Positions 22,640 through 31,089 of a DNA stretch of 64,000 nt are shown here, in pieces; position 1 is the first letter of the stretch, and the number at the start of each line of letters is the position of its first letter. Source of the DNA: Bacillota bacterium. GTDB lineage: Bacteria; Bacillota; Clostridia; Christensenellales; Aristaeellaceae. The stretch spans positions 1 to 64,000 of the forward strand of contig JAEWVC010000085.1 in assembly GCA_023459275.1 (NCBI GenBank). Direction: 5' to 3'. The notes beneath the pieces were generated by a model. It was not told the origin of the DNA. It saw only the letters and a program-made list of their open reading frames with translations, and did not search any database. The position numbers and the translations under genes are program-made.

Positions 22640-23425
22640 ATGGACTACGGCCATATGGCGCCAAAGGAAGTCCGGGCGCTGATCCGGGCGGGAAAGATCA
22701 CGGGCCCTACCGCGGGCATGTGTTTGGGGTACGCCCAGGCCAACCTGGTAGCCATTCCCAAAGCCCTGGCGTACGATTTTCTGCTGTTCACCCAGCGCAA
22801 CCCCAAGGCCTGCCCGGTGCTGGAGGTAAGCGATCCCGGCAGCCGCGCGCTGCCGTATCTTGCCCCGGACGGGGACATCGCCCTGGATATTCCCAAATAC
22901 AGGGTCTATGAAAACGGCGTTTTGACGGGCGAGCCTTTGAAGGCGGACGGCCTGTGGCGTGACGATCTGGTGAGCTTCCTTATCGGATGCAGCTTTTCCT
23001 TTGAGGATGCGCTGCTGGAGGCCGGGGTGCCGGTGCGTCATATCGAGGAGTGCCGCAATGTGCCCATGTACAATACAAATATCCCTTTGATGCCCGCCGG
23101 TGTTTTCCACGGAAATATGGTGGTCAGCATGCGGCCTGTGCCCCGGGAAATGGTGGTGCGGGCCGTTACGGTGACCGCCGCCATGCCCAGGGTCCACGGC
23201 GCGCCCGTGCACATTGGCGATCCTGCCGCCATCGGCATAGCGGATATCAGCAAGCCTGATTATGGCGAGAGCGTCACCATCAACCCGGGGGAAGTGCCGG
23301 TCTTCTGGCCCTGCGGCGTAACGCCCCAGGCGGTGGTCATGCGGGTGAAGCCGGCGTTTGCCATCACCCACGCGCCGGGCCACATGTTCATTACCGATAT
23401 CAAAAATGCGCATTTGAAGGAGTGA
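22640..23425 (+). CDS. DUF1445 protein (YcsI-like), D-glutamate cyclase N-terminal-domain-like
   Basis: A 261-residue cytoplasmic protein of the DUF1445/COG4336 family, often called putative hydro-lyase. It is homologous to B. subtilis YcsI and to the N-terminal half of animal D-glutamate cyclase. Family segments are visible: GYAQANLVAIPK near 30-41, FLLFTQRNPKACPVL near 48-62, NVPMYNTNIP near 141-150, and VFWPCGVTPQ...ITHAPGHMFITD near the C-terminus. It lies between pxpC and pxpA, with the complementary DUF4392 protein two genes upstream. Conversion of D-glutamate to 5-oxo-D-proline, or a related dehydration, is the most economical role. Confidence 0.85.
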   Translation: MDYGHMAPKEVRALIRAGKITGPTAGMCLGYAQANLVAIPKALAYDFLLFTQRNPKACPVLEVSDPGSRALPYLAPDGDIALDIPKYRVYENGVLTGEPLKADGLWRDDLVSFLIGCSFSFEDALLEAGVPVRHIEECRNVPMYNTNIPLMPAGVFHGNMVVSMRPVPREMVVRAVTVTAAMPRVHGAPVHIGDPAAIGIADISKPDYGESVTINPGEVPVFWPCGVTPQAVVMRVKPAFAITHAPGHMFITDIKNAHLKE

Positions 23426-23434
23426 GGCGGTACA

Positions 23435-24196
23435 ATGTTCCGTGTGGATCTGAACTGCGACCTGGGGGAGAGCTTTGGCGCGTACGAAATCGGGATGGAC
23501 GGGCAAGTGATCCCGCACATCACCTCCGCCAACGTAGCCTGCGGTTATCACGCCTCCGATCCTGTGGTCATGGAAAAGACCGTGGCGCTATGCAAGGCGC
23601 ACGGTGTGTCCATGGGCGCGCATCCCGGCTTTCCGGACCTGATGGGTTTTGGCCGGCGGGAGATGAAGATCACCCCGGCGGAGGCCAAAGCGTATGTGCT
23701 CTATCAGTTGGGCGCTTTGGATGCCTTCTGCCGTGCCGCCGGGATGAAAATGAACCATGTCAAGCCCCACGGGGCGCTGTATAACATGGCGGGAAAGGAC
23801 AAAGCCCTGGCGGGTGCGATCTGCCAGGCGATAGGGGCGTATGACAGGACCCTCGTGCTCCTGGCCCTGGCCGGCAGCGAAATGGTGCGCGCCGGTTTGG
23901 AGGCGGGCCTTTCCGTCGCCCAGGAAGTGTTTGCCGACAGGGGATACGAGGAGGACGGCTCCCTGGTGAACAGAAGCAAGCCCGGCGCGATGATCCATGA
24001 TGAGCGGGAGGCCATTTCAAGGGTGGTGCGCATGGTCACGGAGGGCAAGGTGAAGGCGGTGACGGGGAAGGATATCCCCGTCCGCGCGGATTCTGTGTGC
24101 ATCCATGGCGACGGGCCCAACGCCTTGGCTTTTGCCCAAAGGATCAGGGAGGCGCTGACAGGTGCCGGCGTCCAGCTGCTGCCGCTCAAAGGATAA
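23435..24196 (+). CDS. pxpA: 5-oxoprolinase subunit PxpA (LamB/YcsF family)
   Basis: A 253-residue LamB/YcsF protein. Family motifs DLNCDLGESFG (5-15), ANVACGYHASDP near 33-44, GAHPGFPDLMGFGRR, HVKPHGALYN and the C-terminal VCIHGDGPNAL are all present. PxpA hydrolyses the activated 5-oxoproline ring to give L-glutamate, completing the PxpABC reaction. It is the last enzyme gene before a terminator (24221-24247). A separate promoter then drives an amino-acid ABC transporter. Confidence 0.93.
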   Translation: MFRVDLNCDLGESFGAYEIGMDGQVIPHITSANVACGYHASDPVVMEKTVALCKAHGVSMGAHPGFPDLMGFGRREMKITPAEAKAYVLYQLGALDAFCRAAGMKMNHVKPHGALYNMAGKDKALAGAICQAIGAYDRTLVLLALAGSEMVRAGLEAGLSVAQEVFADRGYEEDGSLVNRSKPGAMIHDEREAISRVVRMVTEGKVKAVTGKDIPVRADSVCIHGDGPNALAFAQRIREALTGAGVQLLPLKG

Positions 24197-24220
24197 GCAA
24201 AACCGCAACAAGCGTACGTA

Positions 24221-24247
24221 CCCCGCGGCCACCGCCGCGGGGTTTTC
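24221..24247 (+). terminator. rho-independent terminator after pxpA
   Basis: CCCCGCGG-CCACCG-CCGCGGGG followed by TTTTC. It separates the oxoprolinase operon from the transporter operon. Confidence 0.75.
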
Positions 24248-24308
24248 TGCGTCCAGCGGGTGCATTTTGTAAAAGAAATGAATGAAAATTCTATCTCTTA
24301 TTCAAATC

Positions 24309-24348
24309 TTGTATACAAATAGCGAAAATTACAGAACAGCAATGTTCT
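24309..24348. promoter_or_regulatory. two palindromes upstream of the amino-acid transporter operon
   Basis: TTGTATACAA (24309-24318) is a perfect palindrome of the form bound by FadR-type GntR regulators. AGAACA-GCAA-TGTTCT (24333-24348) is a second inverted repeat. Both lie upstream of the -35 box at 24375, where an activator or upstream repressor could bind. No matching regulator gene is in the window. Confidence 0.4.
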
Positions 24349-24374
24349 ACCGCTGTTTTTTTGAATGATTCAAG

Positions 24375-24403
24375 TTGACTTCCTGCAATGAAATCCATAT
24401 AAT
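24375..24403 (+). promoter_or_regulatory. strong sigma-A promoter for the amino-acid transporter operon
   Basis: TTGACT (24375-24380), 17-bp spacer, TATAAT (24398-24403). The sequence around it is markedly AT-rich. It leaves a leader of about 85 nt before the ATPase gene. Confidence 0.8.
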
Positions 24404-24496
24404 AACAATAGCATCAGTCTTCTTTGGCGCTTGTCTGCGCCGTGGGGCGGCCACGGTGCATGTGTACATATTTTATGGTTCGGGGGTGATTGGCTG

Positions 24497-25225
24497 ATGA
24501 TTACATTTGAGGATGTGCACGTACGCTTTGGAGATCTGCATGTGCTCAAGGGCATCAATTTGGAGATACCCGACGGCTCCAAAACGGTGATCATCGGGCC
24601 CAGCGGCAGCGGCAAGAGTACGCTTCTGCGCACCATCAATTTGTTTGAAAAGCCCAGTCACGGCCGTGTGATGGTGAACGGCAAGGACATGTGCCGCCTT
24701 CGGGGCCATCAGCTTTACAGGGCGCGGCAAGGCATTGGCATGGTGTTTCAGAATTTCAATCTGTATCCCCACAAGACCGTTCTGGAAAACCTCACCATGG
24801 CCCCCATCGCCCTGAAGGGCGAGAATAAGAAATCGGTGACGGACCGGGCCTTGCAGCATCTGCGGGAAGTGAACATCATCGAGAAGAAGGACGCGTATCC
24901 CAGCCAGCTTTCCGGCGGGCAGCAGCAGCGCGTGGCCATTGCCAGGGCGCTGACCATGAACCCGGAGATTCTGCTGTTTGACGAGCCCACCTCGGCGCTG
25001 GACCCGGAGATGATCAAGGAAGTGCTGGACATCATGGAGCGGGTGGCGAGGCAGAACATCACCATGCTGTTTGTCACCCACGAGATGAATTTTGCCGAGC
25101 ACATCGCCGACCGGGTGCTGTTTCTGGACGGCGGCAACATACTGGAGGATGGTACGCCTGATCAGGTGTTTCATCGCCCGGCAAGCGAGCGCACCAGCTC
25201 GTTCCTGGGCAAGATACTGCATTGA
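24497..25225 (+). CDS. polar amino-acid ABC transporter ATPase (GlnQ-like)
   Basis: A 242-residue ABC ATPase. Walker A GPSGSGKST (about 36-44), Q-loop VFQNFNLYPH, signature LSGGQQQR, Walker B ILLFDEPTSALDPE and switch FVTHEM are characteristic of the GlnQ/HisP/ArtP family. ATG 24497 follows GGGGGTGAT; a longer in-frame ATG upstream would fall in the leader. With the binding protein and two permeases downstream it forms a complete polar amino-acid importer. Its position behind the D-glutamate/5-oxoproline genes suggests glutamate, D-glutamate or 5-oxoproline as ligand. Confidence 0.92.
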   Translation: MITFEDVHVRFGDLHVLKGINLEIPDGSKTVIIGPSGSGKSTLLRTINLFEKPSHGRVMVNGKDMCRLRGHQLYRARQGIGMVFQNFNLYPHKTVLENLTMAPIALKGENKKSVTDRALQHLREVNIIEKKDAYPSQLSGGQQQRVAIARALTMNPEILLFDEPTSALDPEMIKEVLDIMERVARQNITMLFVTHEMNFAEHIADRVLFLDGGNILEDGTPDQVFHRPASERTSSFLGKILH

Positions 25226-25245
25226 GTGAGAGGGAGGAATTTTCC

Positions 25246-26124
25246 ATGAAAAAGATCCTTGCGTTGCTGATGGCGCTCCTTTTGACCCTGGCGGCCGTTT
25301 CCGCGCTGGCCGAGGCTTCCGTCAACATGGATGATCCGGCCATCAAGGCCATCGTGGCCCGGGGCAAGCTGCTGGTGGGCGTGAAAGCCGATGTGCCCAA
25401 GTTCGGGTATCAGGATCTGGGCGGGGCGTTTGAGGGTATGGAGATCGACCTGGCCAAGGCGGTCGCCAAAAAACTGCTGGGGGATGAAAACGCGGTGGCC
25501 TTTACCGCCGTCACCGCCGCCACCCGCGGCCCGCTGCTGGATACCGGCGAATTGGATATGATCATCGCCACCTTCACCATCAAGCCCGACCGCATTTTGC
25601 AGTATGAGTTCTCCAAGCCGTACTTTGTGGATGCCATCGGCCTGCTGGTGAAAAAGGATTCCGGCATTGCCGGCTTCGCGGACCTGAACGGCAAGACCGT
25701 GGGCGTGGCCCAGGCTGCCACCACCCGCGCCGCGCTGGAAGCGGCTGCCGCAGAAAAGGAGTACAAGATAGAATTTTCGGAATATCCCAGCTATCCCGAT
25801 ATCAAGGCCGCCCTGGACAGCAAGCGCATCGACTGCTTCTCCGTGGACAAGGCCATCCTGATGGGATACTTGGACGATACCGTTACATTGCTGCCCGATT
25901 CCTTTGCCAGCCAGCCCTACGGTGTGGCGGTGAAAAAGGGCAACACGGAGCTGGTCGGCGCGGTGAACGGCCTGATCGCAGACATGCGCGCTTCCGGGGA
26001 ACTGGACAGCCTCGTGGCCAAGTGGGAACTTACACCCGTGGATTGGGCGGTTGTGGACAGCTACGATACTCTGTGGGATGCGGCCGCGGAACTGGCTGCC
26101 GCTACGCCCGCGCCGAAGCCGTAA
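25246..26124 (+). CDS. amino-acid ABC transporter substrate-binding protein (family 3)
   Basis: A 292-residue exported protein with a Sec signal peptide (MKKILALLMALLLTLAAVSALAE, cleavage near 22) and no lipobox. The mature SBP_bac_3 fold shows GKLLVGVKADVPKFGY at the start, GMEIDLAKAVAKKL, the ligand-site segments IIATFTIKPDR and FVDAIGLLVKK, and GKTVGVAQAATTRAAL, as in glutamate/aspartate/glutamine binders. In this family the IKPDR Arg usually holds the ligand alpha-carboxylate. ATG 25246 follows GAGGGAGGAATT. A hairpin plus T-run after the gene probably makes it the most abundant product of the operon. Confidence 0.9.
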   Translation: MKKILALLMALLLTLAAVSALAEASVNMDDPAIKAIVARGKLLVGVKADVPKFGYQDLGGAFEGMEIDLAKAVAKKLLGDENAVAFTAVTAATRGPLLDTGELDMIIATFTIKPDRILQYEFSKPYFVDAIGLLVKKDSGIAGFADLNGKTVGVAQAATTRAALEAAAAEKEYKIEFSEYPSYPDIKAALDSKRIDCFSVDKAILMGYLDDTVTLLPDSFASQPYGVAVKKGNTELVGAVNGLIADMRASGELDSLVAKWELTPVDWAVVDSYDTLWDAAAELAAATPAPKP

Positions 26125-26155
26125 ATCCGGCGGTATACCGTAACAAAGGGATCAC

Positions 26156-26200
26156 AAGTTTCCGCCATCGGTTGGTGGCGGAAACTTTCCCTGTTTTTTT
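26156..26200 (+). terminator. partial terminator between binding protein and permeases
   Basis: A 12-bp perfect stem AAGTTTCCGCCA / TGGCGGAAACTT with an 8-nt loop, then TCCCTG and seven Ts. Because permease genes of the same transporter follow, it more likely attenuates than ends the transcript. Confidence 0.65.
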
Positions 26201-26229
26201 CGTATTTATAAACGGACGGATGTGCACCC

Positions 26230-26904
26230 ATGCAGAGCGGACCCTTTTCCCTGCACAATTGGCAGACCTGGTTTTCCGACTGGCGCATTTTTGCCCAGGG
26301 TTTTTTGAGAACGCTCTTGATTTCCGGCCTGGGGCTTTTTTTCACGCTGGTGATCGGCGTGGTGCTGGGCATGATCCTTTGCAGCAAGCAAAAGGTGCTG
26401 ATCGCCCTCATCAAGGGATATATGTCCGTATTTCAAAACACGCCGCTTGTGATGCAGGTATTCATCTATTATAATGTGCTTCCGCGCCTTGGCATCACCT
26501 GGGGCACCGTGGCCATCGGCGTCGTAGGGTTGGCGCTGTATACGGGCGCTTACGCCACGGACATCGTGTACAGCGCCATCCGCGCGGTGCCCTTCGGGCA
26601 GATGGAGGCGGCCTCCAGCCAGGGATTCAGCTTTATTGGCAGCATGATCCGGGTGGTGCTGCCCCAGGCGATAAAGATCGGCCTTCCCCCCATGACGAAC
26701 CAGGCGGTGAATCTGATCAAAAATTCCTCCGTCATGGCCGTCATCGCCGGGGGCGAGCTGATGTACGCCGCCAATATCTGGAGCGGCAGCAACCTGATCT
26801 ACGGCCCCACCTTCGTTATGACGGGCGTTCTGTATCTGGTCATCTGCCTGCCCATCTCCCTGCTGGCCAGGAAACTGGAAAAAAGGAGCATGAGCAATGG
26901 CTGA
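26230..26904 (+). CDS. amino-acid ABC transporter permease (HisM/GlnP type), first
   Basis: A 224-residue HEQRo/3TM-type permease with a hydrophobic segment near 30-52, the FQNTPLVMQVF motif near 78-88 and the EAASSQGFSFIGSMIRVVLPQAIK coupling loop near 137-160. This is the classic subfamily for glutamate, glutamine, histidine and arginine importers. It ends 8 bp inside the second permease gene, indicating translational coupling and a heterodimeric channel. It follows the attenuating hairpin. Confidence 0.9.
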   Translation: MQSGPFSLHNWQTWFSDWRIFAQGFLRTLLISGLGLFFTLVIGVVLGMILCSKQKVLIALIKGYMSVFQNTPLVMQVFIYYNVLPRLGITWGTVAIGVVGLALYTGAYATDIVYSAIRAVPFGQMEAASSQGFSFIGSMIRVVLPQAIKIGLPPMTNQAVNLIKNSSVMAVIAGGELMYAANIWSGSNLIYGPTFVMTGVLYLVICLPISLLARKLEKRSMSNG

Positions 26905-27577
26905 TCCATGGGTTGCCGCCTTTCAAAAGGTTTTCACGGTCAAGATCATGGCCTTTCTGGGGCAGGGATTGCTGAACACCCTGTATATCGCTGCGGCGAC
27001 GATTGTGCTGAGCTTCATCTTCGGCACCATCCTGGGGCTCTTGCGGCAAAGCAAGCTGCCTGTGGCCAGCCAGCTTGCCACCCTGTATATCGAAACGGTC
27101 AGGAACATCCCCCTCACGCTTTTTATTATCAGTATGCGGTTCATGACCAGGCTGCCGCCGCTGGAAAGCGGCATTGCCGCCATGACGGTCTTCACCTCCG
27201 CCATTGTGGCGGAGATCGTACGGGGCGGGCTGAACAGCGTGGACAAGGGGCAGTGGGAGGCGGCCTATTCCCAGGGCTTCAGCTGGGTGGGCAGCCTGTG
27301 GCATGTGGTGGTGCCCCAGGCGGTGCGCCGCATCCGTTCGCCTCTGGTTTCCCAGTTTGTGACCACCATCAAGGATACCTCCTTCTGTGCCGTGGTGGGC
27401 ACGTATGAGCTTTCCTTTACCAGCAAGATTGCCGCGGCCCACCGTTCCATGGTCACATCGGAGGACATCATCGTCATCTATATGACGGTAACGCTGGCCT
27501 ATTATCTCATCAACCTGCTATTTTCCACCATTGCCCGCCATACCAGGGACAGCGCCGCCAAGGGGCTGGTGCGGTAA
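26897..27577 (+). CDS. amino-acid ABC transporter permease, second
   Basis: A 226-residue permease of the same family. The motifs ETVRNIPLTLFI near 62-73 and EAAYSQGFSWVGSLWHVVVPQAVRR near 118-142 match its partner. It shares an 8-bp overlap with the first permease and closes the transporter operon. Together the set 24497-27577 encodes one ATPase, one binding protein and two different permeases, the standard layout for a polar amino-acid importer. Confidence 0.9.
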   Translation: MADPWVAAFQKVFTVKIMAFLGQGLLNTLYIAAATIVLSFIFGTILGLLRQSKLPVASQLATLYIETVRNIPLTLFIISMRFMTRLPPLESGIAAMTVFTSAIVAEIVRGGLNSVDKGQWEAAYSQGFSWVGSLWHVVVPQAVRRIRSPLVSQFVTTIKDTSFCAVVGTYELSFTSKIAAAHRSMVTSEDIIVIYMTVTLAYYLINLLFSTIARHTRDSAAKGLVR

Positions 27578-27775
27578 AAAGAGCGGCCTGTTTCTTGGGA
27601 AGAAAAGCGTTTGGCGGTTTAAACTGACGAATTCTGGGATAGGCTGACAGGCAGCCACGGGCCCTTGTCGCATTGCGCGCACGGGGGCCCTTCTTTGCGC
27701 GCCTGTGCGACACAGCCAATGCGGATGTTCCTGTATACTCTTTCCATACACATCGGCGGCGTATGGAGGGATACT

Positions 27776-30151
27776 ATGAATATTGGCATACAGGCGTCGG
27801 AAATTGCGGAAAAACGCAAACGGCTGGGGCTGCTTGCCAGATGGGCGGCAAAAGCGAAGCTGCATTTGGATGGCTTCGCGCAGGCGGCGCGCAAACCGGC
27901 GCTTTTGACGGCGGCCACCTTCTTTTTGTCCTTTGCCCAATGCTTCTATATCCCTTCCCCCTTTGCGGCAGCCTTCATCGTTGCCATAACGGCCAATGGA
28001 GAGTCCATCCTCTGGCCCGCAGCCGGCTGCGGCCTGGCTGTCCTGATGCGGATCATCTGGGGGATTCCGCTGGACATCTGGCAATACGCGGGCTGCTGCC
28101 TGCTTGTCGCTACGGGCCGGTTTTGGAAGGAAAAGGGGGACCTTCCCCTCATGCTTTTAACGTCCCTGGCCCTTCTGCCCAGGTTTCTCGCATCAGGGCT
28201 CACCGGCATGCCGGGCGTTTTGCTGTTGAACGGCGCCGCCCTGTTCATCGGCGCCGTGGCCGCTCCTGCTTTCAGGCAGGGCATACGCGTACTTATTGGC
28301 GGGCGGCATACTTTGTCGCTGGACGATAAGCTGTGCTGTCTTCTGCTGCTGATGGCGCTGCTGGCCGGGACGGGGTACCTGGAGTTTTTCCGCGTCAATC
28401 TGGGGCAGATTCTGGCCGTATCCACGGTGGTCTGCATAGCCTATGCCACCGGGACCGCAGCCGCCGTATGCGCCGGTCTGATCGCGGGGGCGGCGCTGGC
28501 CTTTGGCGGCCAGGATCCCATGCTGCTGGCGCAGCTTTCCTTGGGAGGGATGCTGGCGGGGCTGAGCTTCGGCCGCGGGAAGCGCTGGGAGGTCTGCCTG
28601 CTCTTTCTGCTGGCGGACCTGCTGGCTTCCTTCCTGATCCGTTCCAGCCTCTCCTCCCTCCATACGGGCGCGGCGGTCCTGGGCTGCGCGCTCTTCCTCT
28701 TCATGGGGGAAGGGATGCTCTTCCGGGTCAAGGCGCTGCTTAATGCCGCCCAGCCCGTGCGGTCCGGCATGGAAAACGCATTCGCTTCCGAGCAGATGCG
28801 CAGATGGGAGAGCGCCATGGACAGGATGGCCCAGGCGCTGCCGGTGGCGGGGTTCAAAAAGCAGACGGAGGATGCCGAAAAGCTGGCGCTTGTTTTCTGC
28901 GAGCATTGCACCCAGGCGCAAAGCTGCTGGGATGAGCAATTCGCACAGACCACGGCCATGATGAAAGGTGTTTTGGAACAGGCGGAGCAGGGGGAGGAAG
29001 CCCTGGAAAAGGCGGTGGCGGGATTGCGGGGCTGCGGCTGCATCAGGCTGCACATGCTCAAGGAATCGGTGGAACAGGTTCTGCTGGAAAAGCAGGAGCA
29101 AAAAGCCCGGGAAGCCCGGGCACGCTATGAGCGGGAGATGATCCGCACCCATCTGAGCGCCATGGCCCAGGCAGTCAAACGCATGGCGGAGACAGTCACC
29201 GGGGAAACGGTGGAGGAAGCGAAGGCAGCCTATGAAATCGGCCGCGTGCTCAGGGAGACGGGATTTCCCGGGAAATTATCCTTTGCGCGGCAGGTGAACG
29301 GCCATTTGCAAGCGGGGATCGATGGAGAAGCGCTGTCTCTTGCCAGATGGCAGCCCGAAAAGCTGGTAAGGGCTTTGAAAGAGAAGGGGAAAATCTCCCT
29401 GCAGGAGGCTTTTTGCGAGCGCGGCAAGCTTCTTTTGGAGGAAGTACCGCCCTTTGAGGTCCTTACCGGCAGCGCCGCCGTCTGCGCCAGGGAGACGGAG
29501 AACGGGGAGCATCCTGTCAGCGGCGATGCAATGATACGGGAAAGCTTTCCGGGCGGGCTTATGATGATCGGTTTGTCCGACGGCATGGGCCATGGGGAGC
29601 AGGCCCGGCTGGAAAGCCAAAAGACCCTGGAACTGCTGGCACTGTGCATGGCGGCCGGGTACACCAAGGAGCAGGCCATCACCGCGGTAAACGGCATGAT
29701 GCTCTCCGCCACCGGCGGGGACAGGTTTGCCACCGTGGATATCTGCCTGGTGGATTTGTGGACAGGGGAAACACAAATGGAAAAGCTGGGGGCATGCACC
29801 TCCTACCTGCTTCGGGGTGAACACGTAAAAGCCATTGCCGGGGCCACGCTTCCCCTTGGGGTCCTGGAGCAGGTTATGCCCATCCACCAGCGGGCACGGC
29901 TCGGCGAGGGGGACCTGCTGGTGCTTCTAAGCGACGGCGTTCAGGATGCATATCCCGATGCCGCGGCCCTGGAACGGGCCATTGTCCGCAACGCTTACTC
30001 CGATCCGCAGCGCATGGCGGATGCGCTTTTACGCAGCGCGCTGCTGGCGGCGGGAGGCGCGCCCAAGGACGATATGACGGTGCTGGTGGCCGCTGTCCTT
30101 GGTGCGAAGGGCACTCCCGGCCCTGTACAAAGCACGGAGGATGCCGTATAA
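27776..30151 (+). CDS. spoIIE: stage II sporulation protein E (SpoIIE), membrane PP2C phosphatase
   Basis: A 791-residue protein. The N-terminal third is a block of about ten hydrophobic segments, the middle (about 330-560) is a helical regulatory region, and the C-terminal PP2C-type phosphatase has SGDAMIRES, LSDGMGHGEQARLES near 600 and LLSDGVQDAYPD near 715. In endospore formers it dephosphorylates SpoIIAA to activate sigma-F in the forespore and acts at the polar septum. ATG 27776 follows GGAGGGATACT and is preferred to an upstream in-frame ATG without a ribosome site. Its presence implies a sporulation-capable lineage. The neighbours are not sporulation genes. Confidence 0.92.
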   Translation: MNIGIQASEIAEKRKRLGLLARWAAKAKLHLDGFAQAARKPALLTAATFFLSFAQCFYIPSPFAAAFIVAITANGESILWPAAGCGLAVLMRIIWGIPLDIWQYAGCCLLVATGRFWKEKGDLPLMLLTSLALLPRFLASGLTGMPGVLLLNGAALFIGAVAAPAFRQGIRVLIGGRHTLSLDDKLCCLLLLMALLAGTGYLEFFRVNLGQILAVSTVVCIAYATGTAAAVCAGLIAGAALAFGGQDPMLLAQLSLGGMLAGLSFGRGKRWEVCLLFLLADLLASFLIRSSLSSLHTGAAVLGCALFLFMGEGMLFRVKALLNAAQPVRSGMENAFASEQMRRWESAMDRMAQALPVAGFKKQTEDAEKLALVFCEHCTQAQSCWDEQFAQTTAMMKGVLEQAEQGEEALEKAVAGLRGCGCIRLHMLKESVEQVLLEKQEQKAREARARYEREMIRTHLSAMAQAVKRMAETVTGETVEEAKAAYEIGRVLRETGFPGKLSFARQVNGHLQAGIDGEALSLARWQPEKLVRALKEKGKISLQEAFCERGKLLLEEVPPFEVLTGSAAVCARETENGEHPVSGDAMIRESFPGGLMMIGLSDGMGHGEQARLESQKTLELLALCMAAGYTKEQAITAVNGMMLSATGGDRFATVDICLVDLWTGETQMEKLGACTSYLLRGEHVKAIAGATLPLGVLEQVMPIHQRARLGEGDLLVLLSDGVQDAYPDAAALERAIVRNAYSDPQRMADALLRSALLAAGGAPKDDMTVLVAAVLGAKGTPGPVQSTEDAV

Positions 30152-30192
30152 TCTGTACAGGATAGGATCAATGACCGGAAGGGAGCGTTCCT

Positions 30193-31032
30193 ATGACGCG
30201 GCGCAGGATCAGGGATTTTGCCGATGCAAACGCCCAGCCTTTTTTGCTGGAGGGCGGGGAACGCGGCGTGCTGCTGCTCCACGGCTTTACGGGAAGCCCC
30301 GCCCATATGCGCCCTATCGGGGAGGAACTCCACAAGCGGGGATATACGGTGCTTGGCATTGCGCTTCCGGGCCACGGGGCACGCATGGAGGACATGCTGT
30401 CCGTTGGCTGGCGGGACTGGCTGCAAGCCGCCAGGGAAGGTTTTTTGAGCCTTCGGGAACGGTTGGAATGGGTGGCGGTGGCCGGCCTTTCCATGGGTGG
30501 CCTTTTGGCCTTGCTGATCGCCCAGGAAGCAAAGCCGGATGCCGTTGTCACACTGTCCACGCCCATGGCGCTCACCAACAGGCTGGCATCCCTTGCCCCC
30601 GCTGTTTCGCTTTTCCAGCCCATGACCTATTGGAAGGGCGATGATTTGCGGGAAAAATTGCTGGACCAGGAATACGATTATGGGTATCCCGGCTTTCCCA
30701 CCGCAAGCCTTCGCGACCTGACGCATTTGATCCGCCTGGCGCGGCGCAACCTGTTCGCCGTTACCTGCCCTGTGCTGTCGGTGCAGTCCAAGGCAGATAC
30801 TACGGTCCGTCCAGACAGCGCGGACATCATCTTGAAAGGTGTTTCCAGCGAAAAAAAGGCCCTTCTGCTATTGGAGGAGGTGCCTCATGTGGTGACCATC
30901 TCCCGGGAATGCGGGCGCATCGCCGCGGCCATGGAGAATTTTTTTGAAGAGGCATATGCCGTCCGCCCCAAGGACAGACAGGCAGGGGAACCTTATGGGG
31001 CTGCAAATTCCTCCCGCGGAATTGACAGTTAA
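30193..31032 (+). CDS. alpha/beta-hydrolase, carboxylesterase/monoacylglycerol lipase-like
   Basis: A 279-residue cytoplasmic serine hydrolase. Oxyanion-hole motif HGFTG lies near 36-40, the nucleophile elbow GLSMGG near 98-103, the catalytic Asp in SKADTTV and the His in EVPHVVTI near 237. Length and motifs match thermostable carboxylesterases (Est30-type) and monoglyceride lipases acting on short to medium acyl esters. It follows spoIIE by 41 bp with GGAAGGGAGCG before the ATG. The last codons overlap the promoter of the next gene. Confidence 0.85.
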   Translation: MTRRRIRDFADANAQPFLLEGGERGVLLLHGFTGSPAHMRPIGEELHKRGYTVLGIALPGHGARMEDMLSVGWRDWLQAAREGFLSLRERLEWVAVAGLSMGGLLALLIAQEAKPDAVVTLSTPMALTNRLASLAPAVSLFQPMTYWKGDDLREKLLDQEYDYGYPGFPTASLRDLTHLIRLARRNLFAVTCPVLSVQSKADTTVRPDSADIILKGVSSEKKALLLLEEVPHVVTISRECGRIAAAMENFFEEAYAVRPKDRQAGEPYGAANSSRGIDS

Positions 31033-31051
31033 AAAGCCCGCGTGCTATAAT
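31022..31051 (+). promoter_or_regulatory. strong promoter for the FMN-binding protein gene
   Basis: Perfect TTGACA (31022-31027), 18-bp spacer, perfect TATAAT (31046-31051). It starts within the esterase stop region. Confidence 0.8.
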
Positions 31052-31089
31052 GCGTTGGTGTTCCGTTTGTACGGAAGGGGAAGGACAGA

